Shown: positions 19,932 through 28,525, counted from the stretch's first letter. The stretch: DNA of 50,116 nt from Streptococcus mitis (GCF_000722685.1 NZ_JPFV01000014.1:1-50116); one strand, 5' to 3'. Numbers and translations are program-made. Notes: a model not told the origin generated them from the letters alone.

Positions 19932-19933
19932 GT
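19906..19933 (+). repeat. Direct repeat copy 1 flanking the yefM-yoeB module
   Basis: A 28-nt sequence (AAAAAGCCCACCTTTC, one variable base, then GTAGACTTAGT) repeated at 20656-20683 in the same orientation with one difference (G at 19922, A at 20672). The two copies bracket yoeB, yefM, their operator and the BOX element. Confidence 0.9.
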
Positions 19934-20183
19934 AATGATCTTTAAAGGACAAGAAAGCCACGCTAGCTCCATCCATCATATAAATCAAGCGATTTTCTGC
20001 GTCGATACGACGTGACCAGGCTCCTTGGTAGTCATACTTGAGTGGTTCTGGCTTACCTATTCCTGTAAAGGGATCACGTTGAATATCCTTGATTAGTTTA
20101 TTGATTCTTTTTAACGTTTTCTTGTCCTGAGTTTGCCAGTAGCAATAATCTGTCCACGCATCTTCTGTAAACTTGAGTAGCAT
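19929..20183 (-). CDS. yoeB: YoeB family mRNA-interferase toxin
   Basis: A ribosome-dependent endoribonuclease that cuts mRNA in the A site when free of its antitoxin. At 84 residues it matches the YoeB fold exactly: Glu46 and Arg65 of the active site and the terminal His83-Tyr84 are all present, so it should be active. It starts 3 nt after the yefM stop; its ribosome site GAGGAG lies within the last yefM codons, coupling toxin translation to antitoxin translation. A hairpin terminator overlaps its stop. Confidence 0.95.
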   Translation of the reverse strand: MLLKFTEDAWTDYCYWQTQDKKTLKRINKLIKDIQRDPFTGIGKPEPLKYDYQGAWSRRIDAENRLIYMMDGASVAFLSFKDHY

Positions 20184-20186
20184 TCA

Positions 20187-20441
20187 TCACTCCTCAATAA
20201 CATGGACTTGAGTGCTTCCAGCACGAACTTGAGCCATTCCTCGCAAAACCTTGTCTGATAACTCCTTATTTTGAGCGATTCTCAGTGTTTCCTGAATACT
20301 GTCCCATTCGCTCTTTGAAAGAACTACAATGTCCTCATCTGGATTTTTATTAACCACCGTTAAAGGCTCAAATTCATCATTGACCTTCTTCATGTAGTCT
20401 TTTAAATGATTTCGGAATGTTGAGTAAAGAACTGCTTCCAT
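20187..20441 (-). CDS. yefM: YefM antitoxin and autorepressor
   Basis: Binds and neutralises YoeB and represses its own operon. An N-terminal DNA-binding half (MEAVLYSTFRNHLKDYMKKV) and a C-terminal toxin-binding tail (about 55-84) are typical of the PHD/YefM fold. I set the start at the ATG complement of 20439-20441 (84 residues), because GAGG is 7 nt upstream. A longer frame from 20480 has no ribosome site and would overlap the -10 box. It precedes yoeB, the usual antitoxin-first order. Confidence 0.93.
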   Translation of the reverse strand: MEAVLYSTFRNHLKDYMKKVNDEFEPLTVVNKNPDEDIVVLSKSEWDSIQETLRIAQNKELSDKVLRGMAQVRAGSTQVHVIEE

Positions 20442-20471
20442 AACCATACCTCGTTTTACCTCTTTTCCACT

Positions 20472-20513
20472 ATTATACACGAAAAGAAAGAAATTATCAG
20501 AAACTTGTACAAG
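20472..20513 (-). promoter_or_regulatory. yefM-yoeB promoter and TGTACA operator
   Basis: On the minus strand a perfect -10 TATAAT (complement of 20472-20477), with a weak -35 CTGATA 17 nt upstream. Next to it is the perfect palindrome CTTGTACAAG (20504-20513). YefM proteins are known to recognise operators with a TGTACA core, so this is very likely the autoregulatory site. Confidence 0.8.
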
Positions 20514-20533
20514 ATTTTCTTTTCTATCTATTT

Positions 20534-20638
20534 ATACTCAATGAAAATCAAAGAGCAAACTAGGAAACTAGTCGCAGGCTGTACTTGAGTACGGCAAGGC
20601 GACGTTGACGTGGTTTGAATTTGATTTTCGAAGAGTAT
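20534..20638 (-). repeat. BOX element without boxB (boxA-boxC)
   Basis: A 105-bp element with ATACTCAATG at the left and GAGTAT at the right. The boxA core (TACGGCAAGGCGACGTTGACG, 20590-20610) shows it is inverted relative to the one at 4651. It has no boxB unit. It lies upstream of yefM; a BOX at this place in pneumococcus is known to add a second promoter for yefM-yoeB. Confidence 0.9.
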
Positions 20639-20655
20639 TATTCGTAAAAAATCTC

Positions 20656-20683
20656 AAAAAGCCCACCTTTCAGTAGACTTAGT
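20656..20683 (-). terminator. Terminator of tmcAL and direct repeat copy 2
   Basis: On the minus strand AGTCTACT-GAAA-GGTGGGCT and five T, overlapping the tmcAL stop codon. It is the second copy of the 28-nt repeat at 19906-19933, differing by one base. Confidence 0.85.
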
Positions 20684-21776
20684 TTCTTTCTATTCTTATC
20701 GGCACCTTACCAAAATTCTGCTCTGCTATACTTGGTTTTCCCAGTTGATAAATCTGGTCTGCCTTTTGAGTCATAGCATCCCAAGGTTCTTTGCCAATTC
20801 TACTGACTAGATTGACCTGTCCTTTCAGAGATTTAAGATGTTGTCTGCCTTTTTCGGTAAATCCAAGAACATGAATGGCTTCTGGCAAGTCACTTTCTCT
20901 AGCCTGCACCAAGATATAGGTCAAGAGGCGTCTAACACGCGCCTTAGTATACCGCTTGGTCGCAACAGCCTCGGCCAATTCTTCTACAGACTGAACTGTC
21001 TTGATAGCATCCTTGATGCGCACAGCCATTTCTTGATTAACCTGATAGATGGTAGTTAGGTCTGGATTGGACAAGATTTGATAGCGCAGCAAGGGAAAAT
21101 AATCTTCCCAGCTCACCTTACTAGCCTGCTCAAAGAGGGCAACAGAAGGCATAAAGCGTTTTAAAAAATCTTGGTCTAACTGATGCTGACGGAGGGCTGT
21201 CGCCGAAGCAAAGGCCACATTCTTGTCCACAGAATGATAACCTGCCCCCTGACGCTGAATCGGATAGAGTTTGATGTTGCGTCCCGCTACTGCCTTAGCA
21301 TAAGCAAGCGCAAGAACATGATTGGGCGTATTGCCAGAAAAATCAAGACCTGCAAACTCCTTCCACATGGCTTGGGTTTTCTGTGGATAAGAGAGAGAAT
21401 CTGGCAGATTTTCCACAAATTTCTCCATCTCAGCACCTTTCTCTGTGTATAAGTCAGCAATTTTCTGGTAGTCCAGAACTTCCTCTGTTCCAAAAGCTAG
21501 AGTATCAATCCCCAAACGCGCCAAGATATCCACAGCTCCTTGGCCAAAGAAATCTGCTGCCTGAACACTAACTAAAAAAGGCAATTCTACTGCCAAATCT
21601 GCTCCATTTTCCAGTGCCATCTGGGCCCGAGTCCACTTATCTACAATGGCTGGTTCTCCACGTTGCATGAAATTCCCAGACATAGCCACGATTTTCAGCC
21701 CCTCAACCTGTTCCAGCAGGTATTTATGCCCATTATGAAAAGGATTAAACTCCACGATAATACCTGTGATGGTCAT
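20679..21776 (-). CDS. tmcAL: tRNA(Met) cytidine acetate ligase TmcAL (YlbM)
   Basis: Uses acetate and ATP to make N4-acetylcytidine at the wobble base of elongator tRNA-Met. The nucleotidyltransferase motif [13 protein letters not shown] is at the N terminus, with [16 protein letters not shown] and FGTEE further on. The C-terminal half is helical. The 365-residue length is a little shorter than B. subtilis YlbM but complete. It is 9 nt downstream of a methyltransferase gene and ends in a hairpin terminator. Confidence 0.9.
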   Translation of the reverse strand: MTITGIIVEFNPFHNGHKYLLEQVEGLKIVAMSGNFMQRGEPAIVDKWTRAQMALENGADLAVELPFLVSVQAADFFGQGAVDILARLGIDTLAFGTEEVLDYQKIADLYTEKGAEMEKFVENLPDSLSYPQKTQAMWKEFAGLDFSGNTPNHVLALAYAKAVAGRNIKLYPIQRQGAGYHSVDKNVAFASATALRQHQLDQDFLKRFMPSVALFEQASKVSWEDYFPLLRYQILSNPDLTTIYQVNQEMAVRIKDAIKTVQSVEELAEAVATKRYTKARVRRLLTYILVQARESDLPEAIHVLGFTEKGRQHLKSLKGQVNLVSRIGKEPWDAMTQKADQIYQLGKPSIAEQNFGKVPIRIERN

Positions 21777-21785
21777 AGACTTCTC

Positions 21786-22532
21786 CTACTTCTGCGCCAC
21801 AAAAAACCAACGGGTGCTGGTTTCTGTTGGCTCCTTGTCCTCAAAGTCCGCATAAAGTTTGAATGACTTGAATCCAGCCTGTTCCAGCAAAATATCATAA
21901 GTCAGAACCTCATAAGTCCGCTCCTCATGCACTTCATCGTGGCGACTAAAGGAACCGTCCGCTTCCTTGATAAAGAAAGTCAACTCATGCACGATGGAGT
22001 GAGGCGCCGCATCCTCATAGGTATCCCAAAGCATGGCGAAATCTTCCGCATTTTCATGATAGGAATAGCCTGGGAATACTTCATCTGTCTGATAGGTCGA
22101 ATGCACATCAAAGATGAAAACTCCGTCTTCATTAAGAGCATTGTACACTTCCTTAAAGACGTCCCCTACTTCCACCTCATCCTGCATGTAGCAGATTGAG
22201 TCCGAATAACACGTAACAAAATCATATTGACCTGCCTTGGACAAATCCAGCATATTGCCTTCAATAAAATCAATCTTTTGCTTGGCTGAAGTCGCTCTCT
22301 TCTCAGCAATCTTCAACATATCCGCGCTCAAGTCAAGTCCAGTCACATCAAAACCTGCCTGAGAAAAGCGAACAGACTGGATGCCTGTCCCACAAGCCAA
22401 TTCCAAGAGTTTCTTTCTCTCCTTTGTCTTGGGCAAATGACGCAGAGAAAAATCCGTCCATTTATCATATAAACTATCGTCCATTACAGCATCGTAAACA
22501 GCCGCAAAGGTCTCATAAGTTGCCATAATCAT
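21786..22532 (-). CDS. SAM-dependent methyltransferase (YqeM-like)
   Basis: A class I methyltransferase of unknown substrate. The SAM-binding motif is LLELACGTGIQS (about residue 50), then DVTGLDLSADML; other motifs are FIEGNMLDL and FIFDVHST. The downstream part has an inserted beta region typical of the YqeM group, which follows rsfS in Firmicutes. The start is uncertain: GGAGG lies 11 nt before MIMATYE (chosen, 22532) and 17 nt before MATYE (22526); the longer frame to 22562 is less likely. A terminator separates it from rsfS, so it may use its own promoter. Confidence 0.82.
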   Translation of the reverse strand: MIMATYETFAAVYDAVMDDSLYDKWTDFSLRHLPKTKERKKLLELACGTGIQSVRFSQAGFDVTGLDLSADMLKIAEKRATSAKQKIDFIEGNMLDLSKAGQYDFVTCYSDSICYMQDEVEVGDVFKEVYNALNEDGVFIFDVHSTYQTDEVFPGYSYHENAEDFAMLWDTYEDAAPHSIVHELTFFIKEADGSFSRHDEVHEERTYEVLTYDILLEQAGFKSFKLYADFEDKEPTETSTRWFFVAQK

Positions 22533-22600
22533 GATACCAAGAGCCTCCATGGCAAACACCACTCGCTCTTTACCTTTCTATCAAATTTTCTAAAATAAGC

Positions 22601-22630
22601 AAATAAAACCCAGTTGGCTACAACTGAGTT
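22601..22630 (-). terminator. Terminator after rsfS
   Basis: On the minus strand AACTCAGTTG (complement of 22621-22630) pairs with CAACTGGGTT across a 4-nt loop, then a TTTTATTT tail. It ends the yqeG-to-rsfS transcript. Confidence 0.85.
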
Positions 22631-22636
22631 CGTCTT

Positions 22637-22990
<354 letters not shown>

Positions 22991-23002
22991 TTAGTCCTCT
23001 TT

Positions 23003-23503
23003 CTAGAAAATATGTTTGTAATCTAGGACATCTGCAAAGCGCCTCTCCCAAATGCCCTCATAAAATTCATTTATCGTTTCTGCTGGAATGTCTTTCCCAT
23101 CAAACGTTGTGCAAGTTCCTTCTGGAATAATAAGCTGATAGCCATATTCAAAAGCAACCTTGACAGAGGTATCCACACAATATTCTGTCTGCATACCACA
23201 TAAAACTAATTTGTCAATCCCCTGTTTATCCAAGTATTCTTTTAAACCAGTTTCTTTGAAAATACTGTTATACTTCTTCTGAAAGACCTTTTCATTAGGT
23301 TTTCGACTTAAAAGCTCAGATAACTGCCAATCTTCTGATGTTTGAGCTTCAGCGTTCTCAATATGTTGAACATAAATAATTTCGATATTCTTGCCTCTAG
23401 CCTGGTTTTGTAAATAAGAAATTTTGTCCAATAGACTATTTGTCTGAAAACCGGTTTCCACTAAAATATTCTGAACATCAATGATTATAAAAGCCGTTTT
23501 CAT
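23003..23503 (-). CDS. Isochorismatase-like cysteine hydrolase
   Basis: A 166-residue alpha/beta hydrolase of the isochorismatase/nicotinamidase superfamily. The catalytic triad is visible: Asp9 (IIDVQN), Lys76 or Lys77 (FQKKYNS) and Cys109 (MQTEYCVDTS). The N-terminal pattern is shorter than in nicotinamidase PncA and the metal-binding His residues are not evident, so nicotinamidase activity is not supported. It is inserted between yqeK and rsfS, one base after the yqeK stop. Substrate unknown. Confidence 0.85.
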   Translation of the reverse strand: MKTAFIIIDVQNILVETGFQTNSLLDKISYLQNQARGKNIEIIYVQHIENAEAQTSEDWQLSELLSRKPNEKVFQKKYNSIFKETGLKEYLDKQGIDKLVLCGMQTEYCVDTSVKVAFEYGYQLIIPEGTCTTFDGKDIPAETINEFYEGIWERRFADVLDYKHIF

Positions 23504-24097
23504 TTAGTCCTCTTTCAAATAGTGCACAAAGGCGTTATAAGTTTCAAGGGTTTGGGGATAGATGGGGAATCCCTGATGAGCCAGATGCTCCACGGTACGA
23601 GCTGTTTCGTAGGCCACTGCCTTATCAAGCGATAGCTCAGCAATTTCACGCGCCACATCCACTCCTGGAAAGGCACGGTTATGCTCGATATAGTCTGCAA
23701 CGTAGATGACTTTGTCTAGATCTGTCATCTGACCAGCACCGACTGTATGAATTTCAATAGCTCGTAAGATTTCTAGATCATGCAAATCCAAATCTTCTTG
23801 AATCTTGTAGATACCAACCATGCCATGCCAGACATTATTGCCCCAGTTTTTGAGGTCAGGGTCTAGCTGATAACGGTCAATCAAGTCCAAAAATTCCTGA
23901 TCTGACAGCTTCTTAGCGTAATCATGAAGAAGGCCTGCTAGTCCTGCTTTCTCAGTATCGACTCCAAATCGCTGAGCCAGTTCTATGGCTGCACGCTCCA
24001 CACCCAAGCAATGGGTTAACCGTTTCTCGGGTAGAAGCTCTGCCATTTTTTCCAACAAAGCCTCACGGGAACAGTTAATATAGTCTTGATAGGCCAT
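23504..24097 (-). CDS. yqeK: YqeK, HD-domain diadenosine tetraphosphate hydrolase
   Basis: Hydrolyses Ap4A symmetrically to ADP in Firmicutes. The 197 residues hold the HD metal-binding set: His near residue 29 ([10 protein letters not shown]), GLLHDYAK with the HD pair, HGMVG, and IHTVGAGQM. It overlaps nadD by one base (TGATG), the conserved nadD-yqeK pairing. Length is normal. Confidence 0.93.
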   Translation of the reverse strand: MAYQDYINCSREALLEKMAELLPEKRLTHCLGVERAAIELAQRFGVDTEKAGLAGLLHDYAKKLSDQEFLDLIDRYQLDPDLKNWGNNVWHGMVGIYKIQEDLDLHDLEILRAIEIHTVGAGQMTDLDKVIYVADYIEHNRAFPGVDVAREIAELSLDKAVAYETARTVEHLAHQGFPIYPQTLETYNAFVHYLKED

Positions 24098-24726
24098 CAG
24101 TAAAGCCCCTCTTTCTCGATGTAGTCTAGCACAGGCTGAGGCAGGAGAAAGTTAGGTTTCCGACCTTGGGCAAGGAAGTCACGCACCATGCTAGACGAGA
24201 TATCCATGAGAGGCACATCCACCCAGATAACTGGGTAAGAAGTCCCTGCCTTGTAGCGTGGGCGCTGAACCCCTACAAACTGAACCATGTCTACCAGCTC
24301 ATCAATTCGGTACCATTTAGGCAGATAGTCCACCATGTCGGCACCGATGATAAAGTAATAATCCGTATCTGGATGTTGCTCTGTCAAAATCTTCATGGTG
24401 TCATAGGTGTAAGAAATACCCTTGCGCTCCAACTCAATGGTTTCAATGGCTAGTCCTTCAATCCCCTCAATAGCCAACTCAAGCATCTTGAGACGATGGT
24501 ATTCAGGGATTGTTTCCTTTTTATCTACATGAGGAGGTTGGTATTCAGGCATGAGCAGAACCTGATCTAGTCCCAACTGTTGCCGTACTTGGTCCGCAAC
24601 GATCAGATGGGCATTGTGAACAGGGTTAAAATTTCCCCCTAAAATCCCAACTTGTTTGCGTTTTTTCTCCTTGATTTCTGGCTCCAACTCTACCTTAGTA
24701 AAGGGGGTCAATAATTCGATTGCCAT
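24097..24726 (-). CDS. nadD: Nicotinate-nucleotide adenylyltransferase
   Basis: Joins nicotinate mononucleotide and ATP to make deamido-NAD. The nucleotidyltransferase motif [11 protein letters not shown] (about residues 30-40) and the C-terminal ISSSMVRD are intact. It has a 27-residue N-terminal extension of charged residues before the Rossmann fold, common in streptococcal NadD. AAGGAG lies 9 nt before the ATG. It is coupled to yqeK by overlap. Confidence 0.95.
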   Translation of the reverse strand: MAIELLTPFTKVELEPEIKEKKRKQVGILGGNFNPVHNAHLIVADQVRQQLGLDQVLLMPEYQPPHVDKKETIPEYHRLKMLELAIEGIEGLAIETIELERKGISYTYDTMKILTEQHPDTDYYFIIGADMVDYLPKWYRIDELVDMVQFVGVQRPRYKAGTSYPVIWVDVPLMDISSSMVRDFLAQGRKPNFLLPQPVLDYIEKEGLY

Positions 24727-24777
24727 AGGCTAGTCTCCTTTATTTCTCTGTAAAAACAGTTATTTGGAGTATAGTTT

Positions 24778-25089
24778 TTAGATTTCTTTGACTTTCTTAG
24801 AAATCTTGCGATTTTCTTTCTTGCTAGATTGTTTAAACAAAATCAAGATGCGTCCGATTTTTTGGACTGTATCCACACCGATTTCTTCTTCCAAGATTTC
24901 AGCTACTTCATGGATGTTTTCATCTGTGTTTTGCAAGAGAGTGACTTTAATCAATTCGCGGGCATCAAGAGCCTGACGGACGCTGGTTTTGATTTGGTCG
25001 TTGAGACCATTTTTCCCGATTTGGATGATGGGTTTGAGGGTGTGTGCCTGACTGTTGAGAAAGGCACGTTGTTTTGATGTTAATGACAT
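24778..25089 (-). CDS. yhbY: YhbY, CRM-domain ribosome assembly RNA-binding protein
   Basis: A small KH-like CRM domain protein that binds pre-50S particles. The 103 residues include LTSKQRAFLNSQAH, the RNA-binding loop IGKNGL, and a Lys-rich C-terminal tail (KKENRKISKKVKEI). Its ribosome binding site is weak (AAAGAAA), and a 133-bp structured element lies 25 nt upstream, so translation may depend on coupling or on that leader. Confidence 0.93.
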   Translation of the reverse strand: MSLTSKQRAFLNSQAHTLKPIIQIGKNGLNDQIKTSVRQALDARELIKVTLLQNTDENIHEVAEILEEEIGVDTVQKIGRILILFKQSSKKENRKISKKVKEI

Positions 25090-25114
25090 AATTTCTTTAA
25101 AAGAGTTTCTTTTT

Positions 25115-25247
25115 ATACTTTTCTGAAGTGGTGACGGACGTCAGCAAAGTCCTTCGGACTTTCATGACTAAAATTTGAGCCTAAGGTCTCAAATTTTCCG
25201 CAGTTGGTACAATCACTTGTACCAACTGACACCACAGTGAAAAGTAT
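25115..25247 (-). repeat. Four-stem structured element (possible MITE or RNA leader)
   Basis: Imperfect terminal inverted repeats (ATACTTTTC...GTGGTG, 25115-25133, against 25230-25247) enclose three perfect hairpins: AAAGTCC stem at 25146-25162 (7 bp), AAAATTTGAG stem at 25170-25197 (10 bp) and CAGTTGGTACA stem at 25201-25228 (11 bp). The whole can fold as a four-way junction. It fills most of the 213-nt gap between yqeH and yhbY. It is not a BOX. It may be one of the other small pneumococcal/mitis repeats; I cannot name it. Strand given is that of the surrounding operon. Confidence 0.6.
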
Positions 25248-25302
25248 TCGCTGTGAGCTCGCAGGGCTCGCACGAATTTAGACAACCCTTTCCTTTCTGT
25301 GT

Positions 25303-26409
25303 TTAAATAATGGCTTTTCGTGTGACGACTGCGACGCCTTCTGGTGCCCAGACGGCGACTTTTGCGGTGCCTGTTACGCGGATCCAGCCTAGTCCTGAGA
25401 TGACTAGGTCTGTCTTATCCTTGATGTTAAATACATGTTGGACTAGTTTTGGAAAATCTTCCTTTTCCTTGCTATTTGGTGGTGTCAGGAGGGTTCCTAG
25501 GTGCTTGTCATAGAAAGCACTAGCGCCTTCAAGCTTGGTTCGGTGGAGTTTGAGTTCATTGTCAAAGAAAGCTGTGAAACCTTGCTTTTCACCTGTAATA
25601 AAGTCAAATCGTCCGAGACCGCCTAGAAACAGGGTTTGTTCAGGATTGAGCTGATAGGTTTTGGGCTTGATTTCCTTTTTAGGGCTGACATACTTGAGAT
25701 TTTTAGCCGTCAAGTAATGGGCCATTTGGTGACGATGGATGATTCCCGGCGTATCGTAAATATAAGATCCGTCGTCAAGCGGAATCTCAATCTTGTCCAA
25801 GGTTGTCCCTGGGAAGCGCGAAGTAGTAATGACATTTTGGTCACCCGTTATTTCTTGGATAATGGCATTGATTAGAGTTGATTTTCCAACGTTGGTTACA
25901 CCAACGACATATACATCGCGTCCCTTACGGTAATGCTCGATTTTGTCAATAACTTCCTTAATGGCATGCTTGTTTTGGGCTGAAGTTAGGACGACATCAA
26001 CTGGACGAAGACCTTCTTCGTGGGCACGCTCCATGAGCCACTGACTAATCTTGCCTGGTTTAACAGACTTGGGCAAGATATCTTTTTTATTTCCCACCAA
26101 GAGGACATCATTACCCGATACAAAACGTGGCAAGCCTGGGATAACAGAGCCATTAAAATCAAAGATATCAATGACATTGACCACTAAGGCATCACTGTCT
26201 CCCACCTCGTGCAAGAGCTTGAGGAAATCATCGTCCGTCAACTGGACATCCGTGATCTCATTATAGTGGCGGAGACGGAAACAGCGTTGGCAATAGACTT
26301 CGCCAGTCTCCAAACCTTTTTCAAGTGCCGACTGGGGAGTAAAACCAAGACCAGACTTGTCTGTCGTCTGAATGGTTGCTCCACAACCAATACAGAGAAT
26401 TTCTTCCAT
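25303..26409 (-). CDS. yqeH: Circularly permuted ribosome-assembly GTPase YqeH
   Basis: A GTPase needed for 30S subunit assembly. The N-terminal treble-clef zinc finger has CIGC and CQRC. The G motifs are in permuted order: G4 NKKD near residue 107, then G1 GVTNVGKST, G2/G3 FPGTTL and DTPG. The C-terminal domain is the YqeH RNA-binding region. The 368-residue length is normal. It is 2 nt downstream of yqeG. Confidence 0.95.
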   Translation of the reverse strand: MEEILCIGCGATIQTTDKSGLGFTPQSALEKGLETGEVYCQRCFRLRHYNEITDVQLTDDDFLKLLHEVGDSDALVVNVIDIFDFNGSVIPGLPRFVSGNDVLLVGNKKDILPKSVKPGKISQWLMERAHEEGLRPVDVVLTSAQNKHAIKEVIDKIEHYRKGRDVYVVGVTNVGKSTLINAIIQEITGDQNVITTSRFPGTTLDKIEIPLDDGSYIYDTPGIIHRHQMAHYLTAKNLKYVSPKKEIKPKTYQLNPEQTLFLGGLGRFDFITGEKQGFTAFFDNELKLHRTKLEGASAFYDKHLGTLLTPPNSKEKEDFPKLVQHVFNIKDKTDLVISGLGWIRVTGTAKVAVWAPEGVAVVTRKAII

Positions 26410-26411
26410 AG

Positions 26412-26939
26412 TTAAATTCCTTTTTTATATGTAATCGGTCCGTACTTTTCAGTGATTTTTCGCATGACACGACGCTCACGAGCTCGGTTAATCTGCGTTT
26501 TGATCGAGTCGTGTTGGACCAAGGGTTTGACTAAAATCGAGCGAATGCCAGCACGGTGGGCTGCTCGTATATCTGTCATGAGCTGGTCGCCAACCATGAC
26601 CACTTCACTTTTCTCATAGTGAAATTCCTTCATGGCACGGTCAATCCCAAATGTGAAGGGCTTCAAGGCCCAATAAACGTAGTCAATCCCAAATTTCTCA
26701 ACTGCGCGTTGGACGCGTTTTTTAGTGTTATTTGAGACTACGATAATGCGAATACCCGCGTCCCGAAGGTCATGTAGCCATTGCTTCATCTCTGGCGTCC
26801 CGTCAGGGTTGTTCCAAGCAATGAGGGTATTGTCCAAATCGACCAAAACAGCCTTGATTCCATTCGCCTGCAGGCTTGGGACTGTCAGATCATAGACTGC
26901 TTCCACAGCAAAGTCTGGCATGTAGTTTTCAATCACCAT
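26412..26939 (-). CDS. yqeG: YqeG family HAD phosphatase
   Basis: A HAD-superfamily class IIIA hydrolase of 175 residues. Motif I is LVDLDNTLIAW with the nucleophile Asp, motif II is VSNNT, and motif IV is VGDQLMTDIRAA. The family includes the mitochondrial PTPMT/GEP4-like phosphatidylglycerophosphatases, but bacterial YqeG substrates are not settled. It starts the yqeG-yqeH-yhbY-nadD-yqeK cluster and is 16 nt after corA. Confidence 0.92.
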   Translation of the reverse strand: MVIENYMPDFAVEAVYDLTVPSLQANGIKAVLVDLDNTLIAWNNPDGTPEMKQWLHDLRDAGIRIIVVSNNTKKRVQRAVEKFGIDYVYWALKPFTFGIDRAMKEFHYEKSEVVMVGDQLMTDIRAAHRAGIRSILVKPLVQHDSIKTQINRARERRVMRKITEKYGPITYKKGI

Positions 26940-26955
26940 TTTGGCTCCTTTTCTT

Positions 26956-27861
26956 TTATTTTCTAGTAATTTTCTTCAGCCATTGAGATAAGGCCACCCA
27001 TAAAATCAAGCTAGTCATTAAGATATAAATCCAAGCATTTGGCTCTTCTGTAAATGGTAGAGGAACATTCATTCCGAAGAAACCTGTAATAACCGCAAGT
27101 ACTGCTAGTAAGACGGAGATAATAGTCAAAATTGACAAACTATCATTCAAGTTATTGTTTAGGATGTTGTTGTAAGAAGCTGAGAGTTGTTGCAAGACTT
27201 GAGAAATCAAGTCTGTCATAGACACCAACTGATGGGCTTCAATCATGGCATCATCAAACTGCTCTCGTTCGACATCATTAAATCTCCGATAAAGAGCATG
27301 GCCCTGGATATGTTCCAAGAGGAGTCGATTTTGTTTTGCTGCTGCTGTCAAGTAAACCATACCAGTCTCCAAGTCAGAGAGGGCGAAGAGATTTTTCTTT
27401 GTTGTAGTTTGACGTAGCAAGGAACTAATTTCGTCCTTACTTTTATCCATCTCTTCAATGACAGGATAATAAGCGTTACTGATAATCTCTAAACCAGCAA
27501 AGAGAAACTTGTAAATAGAAAGCGACTCATGGCTATCCAGATAAGCTGACATCTGATCAATGACATAAGCATTCTTATGGTTGCTGATGGTAATCATTCG
27601 TTGTCTTTCGACGATAAAGGTCATGGGAATCGCTTCATAATATTCTTTGTCTTTTTCTAAATCAAGAACATTATAAATAAAGGTTACCGTCTCCGTTTCA
27701 CGGTTATAATCCATATGAGCTCGTTCATTTCTATCCAGAGCATACTCAATGGTTTCCTTGTCCAATCCATAGATGTCAGAAAGATCTTCCATATTTTTAA
27801 TCTTATCCACATCAAGGTCTATCCAGGTACAACCATTGCCCAACTGCTTTTCTAAAACCAT
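26956..27861 (-). CDS. corA: CorA family Mg2+/divalent cation channel
   Basis: A pentameric divalent-cation channel. The large N-terminal cytoplasmic domain (about 1-240) ends in a long helix. Two C-terminal membrane segments follow; the first ends in the GMN selectivity motif (FGMNVPLPF), and a basic tail (WLKKITRK) closes it. The 301-residue length is normal. It has its own promoter at 27888-27916 and AAGGAGA before the ATG. It may feed transcription into yqeG, since no terminator is seen in the 16-nt gap. Confidence 0.93.
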   Translation of the reverse strand: MVLEKQLGNGCTWIDLDVDKIKNMEDLSDIYGLDKETIEYALDRNERAHMDYNRETETVTFIYNVLDLEKDKEYYEAIPMTFIVERQRMITISNHKNAYVIDQMSAYLDSHESLSIYKFLFAGLEIISNAYYPVIEEMDKSKDEISSLLRQTTTKKNLFALSDLETGMVYLTAAAKQNRLLLEHIQGHALYRRFNDVEREQFDDAMIEAHQLVSMTDLISQVLQQLSASYNNILNNNLNDSLSILTIISVLLAVLAVITGFFGMNVPLPFTEEPNAWIYILMTSLILWVALSQWLKKITRK

Positions 27862-27887
27862 CTTTTCTCCTTTATTAAACTCTTTCT

Positions 27888-27916
27888 ATTGTACCACAAA
27901 TTACTTAAAATAACAG
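27888..27916 (-). promoter_or_regulatory. corA promoter
   Basis: On the minus strand -35 CTGTTA (complement of 27911-27916), a 17-nt spacer and -10 TACAAT (27888-27893) with an extended TG. It is 27 nt before the corA ATG. Confidence 0.65.
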
Positions 27917-27918
27917 GT

Positions 27919-28479
27919 CTAGTCTGTGCGTGAGAAATTGCTGACGACGGTGATATTCCGATTGGGAACGAAGTGCAGAACCTGATCTTCTCCTCTGAGT
28001 TGCGTTGTTCGAATACCAACGCTGACAACCTTGCCCGATACAGTAATAGGACCATTTGTCAGAACGACCTCATCTCCCACATCCAGTTGACGTTCAAAGA
28101 GGATGAAAAAGCCATTGATAACATCAGACAGAAAACCTTGGGCTCCCATACCAATAGCCACCCCAGCAATCCCAGCACCTGCCAGCAAACTAGAAACTGG
28201 CAAACCTAAAATCGACAAAATGCAGTAAAGTAAAAAGAAATATAGGGTATAATTAAACACATTTTCTAATAAACGTGAAATGGTTTTCTGACGCCCGACA
28301 TCATGGTGAGACATTTTTAGAGAAGGTTTAACAATTTTCTGCACCATGGTATGAAGCAGTTTTTTAGCTATATAAAAGATCAAAAATAAGAATAAAAGAG
28401 AAAGTACCTTGGTCAAGATATTCTCGATAATCGCTGTAATATCAAGCTTATTGAGATAGGTTTGAATAAATTCTTGCAT
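27919..28479 (-). CDS. Short MscS-family mechanosensitive channel
   Basis: A 186-residue membrane protein. Three hydrophobic segments (about 24-45, 72-90, 95-115) include the pore helix, Gly/Ala-rich LLAGAGIAGVAIGMGAQGF, then the beta domain FFILFERQLDVGDEVVL and FVPNRNITVVSNFS. Usual MscS proteins have about 280 residues; the C-terminal cage domain after the beta domain is absent. No continuation is found downstream in any frame, so this is a natural short form and not a recent frameshift. It is divergent from sstT. Confidence 0.88.
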   Translation of the reverse strand: MQEFIQTYLNKLDITAIIENILTKVLSLLFLFLIFYIAKKLLHTMVQKIVKPSLKMSHHDVGRQKTISRLLENVFNYTLYFFLLYCILSILGLPVSSLLAGAGIAGVAIGMGAQGFLSDVINGFFILFERQLDVGDEVVLTNGPITVSGKVVSVGIRTTQLRGEDQVLHFVPNRNITVVSNFSRTD

Positions 28480-28497
28480 AGAAAACTCCTTTCATTT

Positions 28498-28525
28498 ATT
28501 ATACCATACTTTCATAAAGTGTCAG
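28498..28525 (-). promoter_or_regulatory. mscS promoter
   Basis: On the minus strand -35 CTGACA (complement of 28520-28525), a 16-nt spacer and perfect -10 TATAAT (28498-28503) with an extended TG. Confidence 0.8.

Noticed and set aside
20442..20480. Longer YefM starting at 20480
   Set aside because: It has no ribosome site and would begin at the promoter -10 region; the family start is MEAVLYS.
27919..28479. Frameshift explanation for the short MscS
   Set aside because: No MscS C-terminal sequence was found in any frame downstream before the corA promoter.
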